Shown: piece after piece, positions 53,701 through 64,000 of the stretch
How the letters are laid out: every line of letters starts with the position of its first letter
How positions within the stretch are numbered: position 1 is the first letter of the stretch
Assembly: GCA_028095005.1 (NCBI GenBank)
Contig: CM051461.1
Coordinates: 164,334,574 to 164,398,573, forward strand
DNA: 64,000 bases
From: Rhynchospora pubera
Lineage: Eukaryota > Streptophyta > Magnoliopsida > Poales > Cyperaceae
Direction of reading: 5' to 3'
Program-made: the position numbers and the translations under genes
Notes under the pieces: generated by a model
What the model was told of the DNA's origin: nothing
Databases searched by the model: none
Seen by the model: only the letters and a program-made list of their open reading frames with translations

Positions 53701-55718
53701 TTTACATAACCTCAAGTTCAAGCGCATTACTGGAATCCATGCTCCTTTGAACTTGTTGCAACACTAGTTTACTTGGCCTTGCATTTGTTTTGTTTCCCTC
53801 TTTTCACAGCTTGCCTCATATGGATTTAAAATTCTTTATTAATTTGAACTATATTAAACCAGCATCTCCTTCATTTATTTTCTTTATCTCTTCATATCTC
53901 CATTTTATTTTGCAGCCAAAATAGCATGCTCTCAATCAAAGTTGTTGTATGAATAACAGCTCATGTTAAATTTTGTCAAAATTCATAGACTGAGCTATGC
54001 CAATTTACCACCCTTTTTCTCCTCTTGTTCTACTGGCTTCTCATATGCATGTTTCGTTAAATATTGTAATCAACACAGCATCCATTACATGTTGCTTATT
54101 TTCTAAAATCTGATGTTGGGTTTGCACACGGCTGCTCCATGGTTTTGATGGTTCTTTTATTCCGTAATCCCTTCAATTAACACTCCCTGATGGTTGCCTA
54201 ACCATGAAATTGGGTCAATTGAGTTTTATTTCCATCAATTGAGCAAGTCTCAAAATTTCAGGCCTCAAAGGATTGAGCCTCTCCCATCTCAAATCTACTG
54301 GAGGGCGTGTAATTGAGTTTATCCATCGGCATTGGGATTCCATTCTCTCACAATTAAATGCCCCGACATGATGGCATGGTGAAGAGATGAATTGAAGTGT
54401 GCCAGTGGAATCATTGTGTTTCCCAACTGCGTGAGAAAGGAAGAGGAGACAACGATGAGCGAGCTCCTGTGCCTAGCGCGAGAAGGAGAAGAGACAACGA
54501 GATTCGATTTCTTGCCATCATTACTTGGTCTCAATTTTCAACAGGCGTGCGAGAGGGGTCCATCTCCTGCGTCACGGCGTTCGTCAGAAGAGCTTCATGG
54601 CGTGCGTCAGAACTGAAGCAGTCGAAACGAAGAAGAGAGACGGAGGAGATGAATCATGGGCTGGGCCGTTGCATCCCCTTTTTTATTATGGGCCTTTCTC
54701 CTTTTTTTTTTGCTTTGGACTGATATGGGTTGGGCCAAAACGAAAATGGGCCAGAGAAATAAAAGAATTTGATCATGGGATTTTTGTTGCACGAATCTTG
54801 ATGCCTTGATTGATTTGATCATGAGATATTTCTGAATATTATGTATAATCATATAACTCCACTCATGAAATTATATAATTATTTTCTTGTTGCACCTCAA
54901 GGTATAATCTGGCATTTTTTGTGAGTTCCAGGAGTATATATATGCCAAATTATCGTGATTTTATTTTTCCCGTTAATATGGATGCCAATATAATCCTTGG
55001 GATTTAGTACCATTTGTTTTGTCACGACATTAAATTCTCACAAATATTCCTCTCCGATTTATCCAAGATAACTTCAGATTATCGGGCGCCTCCCGCATCT
55101 GACCCATGTATAAAATATCAAATTCCTCTTTACCGTTCTCCGGTATTTATGAGAATATTTTAGGGTTCAACAGGTGTGAACAAAAATCTTAATAAAACAG
55201 AGATAAAACGAAAAAATCGGAGTTTTTTAAAAGCTTGATTCTTACAAAAAAAATTTGTTGGGTCGTGTCTTACGCAATGAATGACGTTAGCTAAGCTCAA
55301 AGCAATCAATGTACGAATTGAAATTCAATTCATAAAACAAATTTTCTCTCGTAAAGAAATACGAGTCCATTTGCAACTCTTGCGAGTTGCGAGTCATCTT
55401 AATTACTCATCTCAGTCACTGGGTAGGAATTTACTGAAAAAATAGATATACTCGTCAAAGGCACTTCAATCATGACAAGTACGCAACAATTGGATGGAAT
55501 TTACATCTCCACCAATGACCAATCATTGGTTGACACGTGTGAACATTAGAACATCTGTTGGTCTTTTCTTGGTAAATGGTAATTAATTATCTCGAATTGA
55601 ACTTGTTAAGTTCAAATATTGCTGAGTGTATCGGTTCTGCGGACCAATAGTTGTAACATTTAGCAGAAAAGTTCTAGTTAAGGTCAGATAGCTTCTTACA
55701 GTTCTCGCCATTCACCAA
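50777..55718. other. Long gene-poor stretch
   Basis: No frame has a recognisable domain. A cluster of TGGGCC/TGGGCT motifs at 54655-54755 resembles plant promoter site II elements, but no gene is visible beside it. The block 49.9-52.7 kb is less AT-rich and repeat-like, and could be the body of a non-coding retroelement; I found no LTR pair. Confidence 0.35.
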
Positions 55719-55874
55719 GGGTGCGTTTGGATCGTTGGAAGAAAGAAGAAGAAGAAGGAAGAAGAAGAAAAAAAATTATAAACAATCCAAACTCTTCACA
55801 AAGTTACACACTTTCCAATACTTTTTCCCTTCTTCCCTTCTTCCCTTCTTCCCACACCTATCCAAACGGAGCCC
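55719..55874. mobile_element. Short MITE, GGGCCGTTTGGATC family, copy 2
   Basis: The termini are GGGTGCGTTTGGATCG and ATCCAAACGGAGCCC. The inner AAACAATCCAAACTCTTCAC block is shared with copy 3. It carries GAA-rich and CTT-rich arms that pair with each other. Confidence 0.65.
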
Positions 55875-57016
55875 AAGTGAAGTGCAATTTTTGCAGTTCG
55901 AGACTATAAAAGCTTGTTCGGTAATACCAGTGTTTTTAATATCATACCGGCATCTCTGCCGGTCATATGGCCGAAATCTGGTTTTTCCGAAATTTTCCAG
56001 TATTTTTGTCCTACAAACTACAATACAGAATACAACCGTTTCGATCATTATACCGATTACCGGTATTACTTGAATTTTCAGTATCTGGTATGATTTTTTA
56101 AAACACTGAATAATAATAATACATAATAAACCATTCTAAGAAAGCCCTATTTGAAATATGACTTACATGGATATTATGAAGCCCTATTTGAATAAAGAGT
56201 TCATGACCAATTGACCATTATATAAGTAAATTATTAAACCCAAGAGGCTTACTAGTCGTTATCTGAGACATTTCTTGAATCTTATTGCAAAAAAAAAAAA
56301 ACATATTTTTTTGTGTATTTTCCGGTGTTACTTTTTATTTTTCAGAAAATTGTCATATCAGTCCCCCATTTTTTTCCGACCAATCGGAACACATGGTATT
56401 CAAAACACTGAGGAAAAATGAATTGGAATTTTTTTTATTAATAAGTGGTTATTTATTTGTTTTATGATAAATATTCCATATTTAATCATTTTCTTTTTTA
56501 TATTACATGCAATATATATATATACTTCTAATCTTCTATCGACGCTTTTATATGAGCATCCTGCATGGCTGCATCCATACGTTGACCCCTAGTTGATTTA
56601 ATAACGCGGATTCATCTCTACTTATTTCCAAAAATAAAAAAAATAACGCGGATTCATCAGACGATACTAGTAAAATAGTAATTTATAAAATAACGTCTGA
56701 ATAAATTAGTAAATTTGTATGGACTCACAGTGGACTCGTACCCACACGAACGCGTCAATCTGCAGCTGATCTATATGACAGGCTGGGGTTAACATGCTTT
56801 TGGCATTTTCCTCAATACAGTGTTCTTTTTTTTCCCCGAGAAATGCAGGAGAGTATAGGGCTGTTAACGGCCAGAAGGTATTTTCATATTTGCACGAACG
56901 TTAAAATTTTTTTATCGTACTTGTTAAAAAATAATTTTACATGTACCCTATCCGTACAGGTTAAAAATTAACAGTAAAGATAAAATAACATAATAATAAT
57001 AATAATAATAATAATC

Positions 57017-57054
<38 letters not shown>

Positions 57055-58178
57055 TATTATTATTACTATTATTAATTTAATAAAAACATATAATGTGGTA
57101 AATAAATAATATCAAATAAATATATGAAGAAAGTAGAACATTTAGATAATATTTTAGATGCAACAAAAAATTATGAAATTTATTCTCATATCAATGGAAT
57201 TAAAAAAATTATATAGCTAATTATAAATTATAATATAATAGAGTGCAAATTAATTTTTTTTTATCGACATAAATAAATTTGGATGAAGATGAAACTAATA
57301 ATATATCTTACAAACACGTTCATAAATAAATTTGGATGAAGATCGAAACTAATCAAATCCATTTAATGGTTAATCACTCTCACTTACTCACAAACACAAA
57401 AAAATACACTCCACTAAAAAAGTTTGTTGGTGCAAATCAATAACCATAAAGGTTGTGTGCTGCACAACTATTTAGCGATACATGGTCGCACACAAAATCT
57501 TATGGCTATTAATATTCCACCAACCACAAATAAAAATTTTCATTGTGAAATATGTTATTATGTGTAGAGAACTTGGATGATAGTTCACCCTGGCAGTCAA
57601 GCAAAACGGGGCGAAACTAACATTCAGTTGCCTCCATCTTTGGATGAGAATCTGTCTAGAAGGTAGGCATCTGTGCCAAAGTCTAATCTAAAGATGATCT
57701 GTAGATGAAAAGTTAGTCCTATGCAATCTTAATGTCTGTTCACTTTTGCTCTTGGGTCAACCTTTAACAATGGATCTTCTAACTCGATGTTTTTTTCAAG
57801 TTGGCGGAATCGCTGAAATTGGTAGAATAAGCGCACGAAACCAGTATTTTACCTAAATTGAATATTGTAATTTTAATTATTGTAATGAATGAATGTAAAT
57901 GTTGTAATTTTTTTTTTTCAATTGTAATGTTTGATCAATATTACTGAAAATTTTTATAGTTGTCCATGTAGTTTTTGACAATTTATTTATTTTTTTTTTA
58001 TTTAAAATTAATAACTATGCAAAATATTGAGCTACGCAAAATATTGCTTTAAAAATCCCTTGCATTCCGCCTTTTCTTTCATACCTCAGAGAAATAGTGT
58101 TAGGTCTTTTATAATCAAGTTGCGAGAGAGAAAGAGTGTCATAAACAAGAGGAAAAGATATGAGCGTGAGAGAAGAAA
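55875..58178. other. AT-rich intergenic DNA with a microsatellite
   Basis: No gene is supported. A compound (ATA)n/(TTA)n microsatellite is at about 56990-57065. Confidence 0.45.
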
Positions 58179-58345
58179 GGGCCGTTTGGATCCCTATGGA
58201 ATTTTGGGGAATTTCATCTTCCTACCATAAATTTATTATAAACAATCCAAACTCTTCACAAAATTACACACTTCCCAATAAATTTATTCCTAGGAATTGC
58301 AACTTCTCCAAATTCTCCAACTTCCTAAGCGATCCAAACGGCCCC
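58179..58345. mobile_element. Short MITE, GGGCCGTTTGGATC family, copy 3
   Basis: The termini GGGCCGTTTGGATCC and GATCCAAACGGCCCC pair almost perfectly. It shares the AAACAATCCAAACTCTTCAC and AATTACACAC blocks with the other copies. Confidence 0.7.
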
Positions 58346-58736
58346 AAAATAAAGGAGGAAGATAAGCGCGCGGGACTAATTGAAATTCACAATGGCAAAG
58401 AGACCACGTCCTTGGTACTATTAGCAATTCATTCACATAGAGAGTGAAGACGAAGATATTTGCAGATATTGATGTTATATGTAAAATATGTTCAGATATT
58501 ATCAGATATGTTCTAAATTTTGGTACTGAAGCTTTGTTAGCACGCAGCAGACGTCAAACGACATCAAAATAAAGCACAACAGAAAACAATACGAAAACAC
58601 AAATCTAATAACGGAGACTCAAGTAGTAGAACGAGTAAGGCACAATAATGTACTATGTGTTTTATGTCGTTAATTTAGTTTGTTTACTTTATTATGTTGT
58701 ACTATTTTGTAATATTTTATTTTTCTTTCTTATATT

Positions 58737-59365
58737 TAGTGTTCTCCAAAATGACACGACATGACACGACACGACACAAATACAAAATTGGCACGACACG
58801 ATCGTGTTATCGTGTCGTGTCATAATCGTGTCGTGTTGGGACATTAGTAAGTTTAACACGATTCAACACGAACACGAATTAACACGACACCTCAACACAA
58901 ATTTAATTATTAATGTTGATTATTTAAGCAAAATTAATAATTTAATTTCAATTTGTAATACTATATCATATTATTTACCATCATTTAATTCATAATAGTG
59001 TTCTAATCTAATTATTATTTTTTTATAAAAATATTAATAAAAAATTTAAACTTAATCAAATAATAAATTATTATGTTTAGTAATTTTTTTCTTACTTTTA
59101 ATTTTTTTTAATAAAATTTTAATTAAAAAAATAATATGACATGATTTGACACGACTAACACGACGTGTCAACACAACACGACACGATTGTGTCAGTCGTG
59201 TTGTGTCAGAATGCGTGTCGTGTTGCCTCTTCTCAACATTAAGCACGACACGACACGACACGATTAAAAAAGTAGTTCGTGTCAACACGACACGATACGA
59301 GACTATAACACGATCGTGTTTGATACGACACGACACGACACGACACGCACGATTGAAGAACACTA
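58737..59365. mobile_element. hAT-like MITE rich in ACACGAC repeats
   Basis: 629 bp. The termini TAGTGTTCTCCAA and TTGAAGAACACTA are inverted repeats. It is flanked by a perfect 8-bp duplication CTTATATT (58729-58736 and 59366-59373). Both subterminal regions are packed with CACGACA/TGTCGTG motifs, as in hAT subterminal transposase sites. The middle is AT-rich and non-coding. Apparent Thr/Arg/Val-rich frames come from the repeats. Confidence 0.82.
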
Positions 59366-59730
59366 CTTATATTTAATTAGAACTTAAATGTTGTGATATT
59401 TTATAACCTTCTATAATGTCCAAATTAAGTTTGTCATAAAATAAATATAACAGCTAATGATGATTAATCATCATGCATGAATATAAACCATAACGTCATG
59501 CGATACAACATACTTTAGCCAACATATTGGTAATAACTCGGGTCATCGCTCTAATTCAGTTTACATCATTAATTGCTTATTTTTCTGATTGTCATAGATG
59601 ATGCAACATGTAAGATGCAACATGATCTGAATTTTGGAACAATCGCTATTATAGCGGGACTAGTATCGCTTTCAGCTACGATTTACATGGCCGTAACCCA
59701 CGTCTAGACATGGATGCACCACGATTTCAT

Positions 59731-59810
59731 TAGCACTATAGCCTACACTGGTCTCAAACACCATCACCTCTAGCACTATAGCCTACACTGGTCTCAAACA
59801 CCATCGCCTG
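59731..59810. repeat. 40-bp tandem duplication
   Basis: TAGCACTATAGCCTACACTG begins at 59731 and again at 59771, with near-identical remainders. Confidence 0.85.
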
Positions 59811-59945
59811 TAATAGGGTACGCTGGATAATTGCTGGATAAGCGTGTGATAATGTGGATGATAGAAAAAAGATGATGGTGATAACTGATAAGTCATTCCG
59901 ATTTGTGTTTAGAGGGTAATGCGCTTAAATGAAGTCTCTCGTTCT

Positions 59946-60269
59946 ATTATAAACACCAACATAACATGAAATTTGTTGAATTTTCCAAGTATGGTAGGAT
60001 GTACCTTCATTTGATCTGATCTCATTTGTTTTTTTTTTTTTTACTAAAATGATAAAAATCTAATTTACTAGTTCATAAACTATGCAGAATATTGGGTCCC
60101 TTTATACATATATATTACTCTGGTTTATTATAAACACCAACATAACATGAAATTTGTTAAATTTTCCAAGCATGGTACCTTTCATTTGATCTGATCTCAT
60201 TTGTTTTTTTACCAAAATATAATTTACTAGTTCATAAACTATGCAGAATAATGGGTCCCTTTATACAAA
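59946..60269. repeat. 181-bp direct duplication
   Basis: TATAAACACCAACATAACATG and the following sequence down to GGGTCCCTTTATACA occur twice, offset 181 bp, with small indels. The second copy ends next to a Helitron-like end at 60270. Confidence 0.8.
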
Positions 60270-60300
60270 CTAGCAACAGTGCCCACCCAATGTGTGGGAG
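60270..60300 (-). mobile_element. Helitron-like 3' terminus
   Basis: The minus strand has a hairpin CCCAC..GTGGG (60282-60298) then nine bases and CTAG followed by T. It is close in sequence to the ends at 42049 and 60520. Confidence 0.45.
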
Positions 60301-60519
60301 AACTTTAATATGTAATACATAAAAACGAACTAATTTATTTTGACACCTATATTTTGTCTATTTTCAATATTATTTAAGGTCAACATTGTCTTAATGCCAC
60401 CAACATGTGGGCAAATAAAAAAAATAATGTTAGGCAATAAAAATATTTGGTTGAAAGAGACTTGTAAAATGAAATGACATATAAATTGAGCTCAAAGAAC
60501 AAAATTTTCCCTTTTTAAA

Positions 60520-60550
60520 ATAGTAATAGTGCCCACCCGATGTGTGGGTG
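60520..60550 (-). mobile_element. Degenerate Helitron-like terminus
   Basis: CACCCACACATCGGGTG hairpin on the minus strand, followed by CACTATTACTAT instead of CTAG. It is probably an older copy of the same end as at 60270. Confidence 0.35.
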
Positions 60551-63500
60551 AAATTTTATCCAAATATAAAAACTAAAAAAATGTATATATGAACAATAAT
60601 AAAAATAATTTGATAATAAAATGAGAATAACAACCTCAATTACCAATCACCGCAGAGTCTATTGAACTGGTGCGAAAAAAATTATTTTTTAGTGCGTCAA
60701 GTTATAATTGACACAATATGCGGTCATGCCTTCTAGAAAGTAACATTTTTCCGTAAAATCTCCTGGGCTATCTCTAACAAACTATACAAAATGAATCTCA
60801 TGACAAAAATTTGAAACGATTTTAAACAACCCGCTCTGTACATGACTATAAATGGTACCTATTCATTTGTAGGCTGCCTCCAGAATCTTTAGGATTAGGC
60901 TGAATGGACCTGCTTCTCCATTCGTAGGTTATAATTGCAACCTCATCACGAAAAATATAATCGATGTACTCCTCATATCTAGAATAACAAACTAAATTCC
61001 ATGTCATAGTTGTTTTTAACATTATCTAAAAACGGTCACACTGAAAATTCCAAAAAAAAAAAAAAAATCAGTAATTCAGGTTCAGCATTTCAGATAAAAA
61101 TCGAACTGGACCTGTCGGGGTTTACTGGGTCAGTTCTAACTGGATAAGCGAGCCTGACTAAAGAATCTACTATTATATCTTACATCACGTATCCACGCTA
61201 AGAATTACTTATTTATCTACAGTTATACTAACACTGTATTTCTCCGTTGCAGTATTTTTTTTTTATAAACGTTAAATTCTCTTTCTGCTTAACCTTGACT
61301 AAATAAAGGTGAAACCCGGCTCTCCTCTAAGGAGGTAATAATCTTGCCAGGTTGCGTCTGATGCTGTAAGATTTCTCCACTGCACTCACACTTGAGCTAC
61401 GGCTTCATTGCCTCGCTTCACCATTCTTCGATCCACAATCTGTGCAGGTACCATGAAAATCAATATTATAATAGTGCTAATTACAACTTTTTTAATAGAA
61501 CTAACTTACAAACTTGCTGTTACAATGGGATAAATTTAATTCAGGACAGAAGTTAATAATGCAAGAGCCACAGGCAGTTTATCATTTTTCAAATAACATA
61601 ATTATTACTTTTTTACCTAGATATTCTCTATCCAGAATTTCCAAAAAAAAAACTTTAACAGCACAAAAACTTCCTAATATATCAAAAAGTAAAATGATTG
61701 AATGTTTCAAATGTAGGTTTCAAAACCAGGCGTATAGAGAATTTTATGATTATATATTGCATCAATTACAGATGTACACACTCCAAAAGAAACCTAATTA
61801 CTTCAGAAAAACAATACAGTTTGCGACTATTCACTTCCATCTCTCTGAATTCACTTCCATTCCTCAAATGGGCAACTATTCAAATGTTGTAATTAAAATC
61901 TAATGGTGCTAAAGTACTGATTGCATCGTTAAATAACCGGTTACTGAGCTTTGCAGCTGACATCCGTTTTGTTCTTTTTCTGCTTGCGACGTAGGTTGAC
62001 GGATCGTCGAATAGATGCAGAAGATACCGTCTCACTGTCGCGCCCCGTGTGTCGATGTGTCGGCGCGGGTGTGACAGCTAGTCAAACACATCACAAAAAT
62101 CTAAACATCTAATCTAACATAGAAAAAGAAAATGAAAAGATTCAAGAGAGCCAAAGTAAGATAACTTACTGGCGAGGTCGTGGGCAGACCAGTCATGAGC
62201 CAAAACATCTTCTTAGAAATCGCAAATCAAGAGCACAAAAGTTCCACGGGTCTAGGGTTTGACTGATGGGCGAGAGTGACGAGGCAGCAGCTCGGATTTG
62301 CAAAACCGTAGAAGGAGCTTCTTTCTCTTGAGAGATCCAAAAGGTGCTCGAATGGATCAAATGAGGTGGAACTATAGAAGCGAGCAACACTGAGAGCCGA
62401 GGACAGATGGTGCGAGAAGGCATGGGGTGGAGCACCTCTTCATCTCTTTTCTTGTTATGGTTGCCACTCTGAGAGCAAACCTCTTTTAAACACAAGTAAA
62501 AATGCAAAAATGATTTCTTAGAGAAAGCTGCGCAATGGAATACGGTAAGAGGAGAATATTCAAATTTCAAAATTGAATTGAAACGCTACGAGCAATTTCA
62601 AAATTGACTGTCAGAATTGAAACTCAAGTCATTCTGTGATGACTTTGTCTGAATCACAAATTCTTTCACGCAATTTTGCTATTATTGCAAGCTTGTGCGT
62701 CTTAAGCTCCATAGGATGTTTCCTAATCAAATATCTTGTGCCATTCAATGACGCTTCATTCCAATATATAAATTAAATTAATTAATAAAACAACACAATC
62801 AGAATGACTTGAGTTCTTCAAATATTTTACCTGTACATATACCATATTAGAGCCGATCAGCCATAAACCAAATAACTCATATTTGTTTTGTCATCTTTTG
62901 CTACTTTTAACTTCTTTAGGCTTTCGTTAATACATTGGTGCTGGTTGAACATCTACAGTCTGCCACTTCATGGAGCACCTAATGTCTGATTTTAAATTTA
63001 GCTAAAGGAACATAATAAGAAAGATCGATTAGTAAAACAATGTTTATACAACACGGAGCAATAAGAAAGGGTAACATTTTAAAAGACTAATTTCAGGGAT
63101 TTTGTCAATTAAAATGAATTTAAATATTAAGGAAAACAACTTACTTAAAATTTGAATATAATAGTGAAATAGTTCAGAAGCTTTGTTAAAATACGATTGA
63201 AATAATCATCCATGGATTGCTCCAGCAGAGCAACAACATGCTGAACCTATAAAAAATTGTGAAATTTTTCATTCGTTAAGCTTAAATTTTACCTGAGTAG
63301 TGTTTAAAATGGGTAGTTAAAGTGTTCAACCGATTTTGCCAGTCGACATATATTTATTCATGCTAACTATGATTACAACTGGTACAGGAAAAAAATACTC
63401 ACTAACAAGAAAGAAAATAGAGGCAATTAAATCAGAAATATCAAAATAAAATGCAAGATTAATACTTAACAACCAGTGCCAAGCGTCTCTTAAAAAATGA

Positions 63501-64000
63501 AAACTAAGAAGTTTTATATGACAAATTTTTATTTTGTTGGGAAGAAAAAAAAAATCCAATGTGATGAGGTGTCCCATAATTTATCCATGCCACCCACCTT
63601 TCCTAATTTCCGACAATTTGAATTTTAATTCATCTTTTTTTTTCTTTCGAATTTTTCTAATTTTGGCAAACCCAACCATTTTGCTCCCCCTTTTACGAAT
63701 TTAGCTACCGCCATGGAGAAACAATAGTAGAATAGAATAGTAATGAAAATGATTTGAAGATGCAAGGAGAAAATAGTAAAAAATAAAGAGGGAGATATTG
63801 GTAAGGGACTTAGGTCACACAATACCTTGGGGCAATATAATTCGGAATCATATACGTGGCTGCCATGGAGAAAGATCTCGTCAGAAATCGCAAAAGATCC
63901 ACAAAGGTTAGAACTGGACTTAAACCCCGCACCTCCACGAATCTAGGGTTTGACTGATGCGCGAAAGTGATGATCGAGGTCAGATGGTGCGAGAAGGCAT
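60551..64000. other. AT-rich intergenic DNA with a partial duplication
   Basis: No gene is supported; a 129-codon frame at 61514-61903 has no recognisable domain. The blocks at 62240-62425 and 63925-64000 share GTCTAGGGTTTGACTGATG-type and CAGATGGTGCGAGAAGGCAT sequence, so part of a locus is duplicated about 1.6 kb apart. On the minus strand both begin Met-Pro-Ser-Arg-Thr, like the 5' ends of related genes. Confidence 0.4.

Noticed and set aside
59052..59376. Val/Ser/Cys/Arg- and Thr/Arg-rich frames
   Set aside because: Produced by ACACGAC repeats of the hAT-like MITE.
61514..61903. 129-codon frame
   Set aside because: AT-rich, no domain, no splice or promoter support; length is compatible with chance.

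Overview
This is plant nuclear DNA. Evidence: spliced plant-type genes with GT..AG introns (an HMGB chromatin protein and part of a THEP1/NTPCR-type nucleoside-triphosphatase), LTR retrotransposons primed by plant tRNA-Asp and initiator tRNA-Met, and several MITEs. I cannot name the species. Nothing bacterial, and no rRNA, CRISPR or convincing tRNA gene, is present.

Layout. Positions 1-27000 are a four-deep retrotransposon stack. The innermost is element B (3003-11200, + strand, identical-looking 1814-bp LTRs, 5-bp target duplication CCCGT), which carries only gag and protease. B sits inside the env-like gene of element A (1-20854, minus strand), an Athila-type Ty3/gypsy element with gag, protease, reverse transcriptase, RNase H, integrase and a third ORF-1-like gene. 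A lies in the 3' end of a related, oppositely oriented element C (20855-23453), and C cuts a Ty1/copia element D (23454-27000, minus). D lies in the presumed fourth intron of the nucleoside-triphosphatase gene, whose exons 1-4 are at 32991-27323 (minus). A second, complete copia element E (27527-32386, + strand, TSD CTTTA, identical-looking LTRs) lies in intron 3 of the same gene. The HMGB gene follows at 34626-36084 (minus). From 36.4 to 64 kb the sequence is AT-rich and gene-poor: MITEs (39.5, 40.2, 40.9, 55.7, 58.2, 58.7 kb), Helitron-like ends (42.0, 60.3, 60.5 kb), tandem duplications, microsatellites and a possible organelle-derived fragment near 47.7 kb.

Most interesting signal. Elements A and C are peppered with a 15-nt near-palindrome (CTGGCGGGTCGCCAG type), set as pairs or quartets at a 20-nt period. 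Element B is peppered with a different 17-nt near-palindrome (CTGTTCGGATCGAACAG type), set at a 21-nt period. In both families the clusters occupy corresponding places: LTR, gag N-terminus, gag-protease linker and 3' untranslated region. They run through coding sequence without stops and keep to linkers between domains. This looks like a family-specific, internally spreading palindromic module with a possible role in RNA packaging, protein binding or frame control. I know of no description of it.

How the parts may work together (inference): B keeps gag, protease, the same tRNA-Asp primer site and similar polypurine tracts as A, but lacks reverse transcriptase and integrase. It must therefore have been mobilised by an Athila-type relative. 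The order of insertion is D, then C, then A, then B; the three LTR differences seen between the two copies of A and the none seen in B agree with this.
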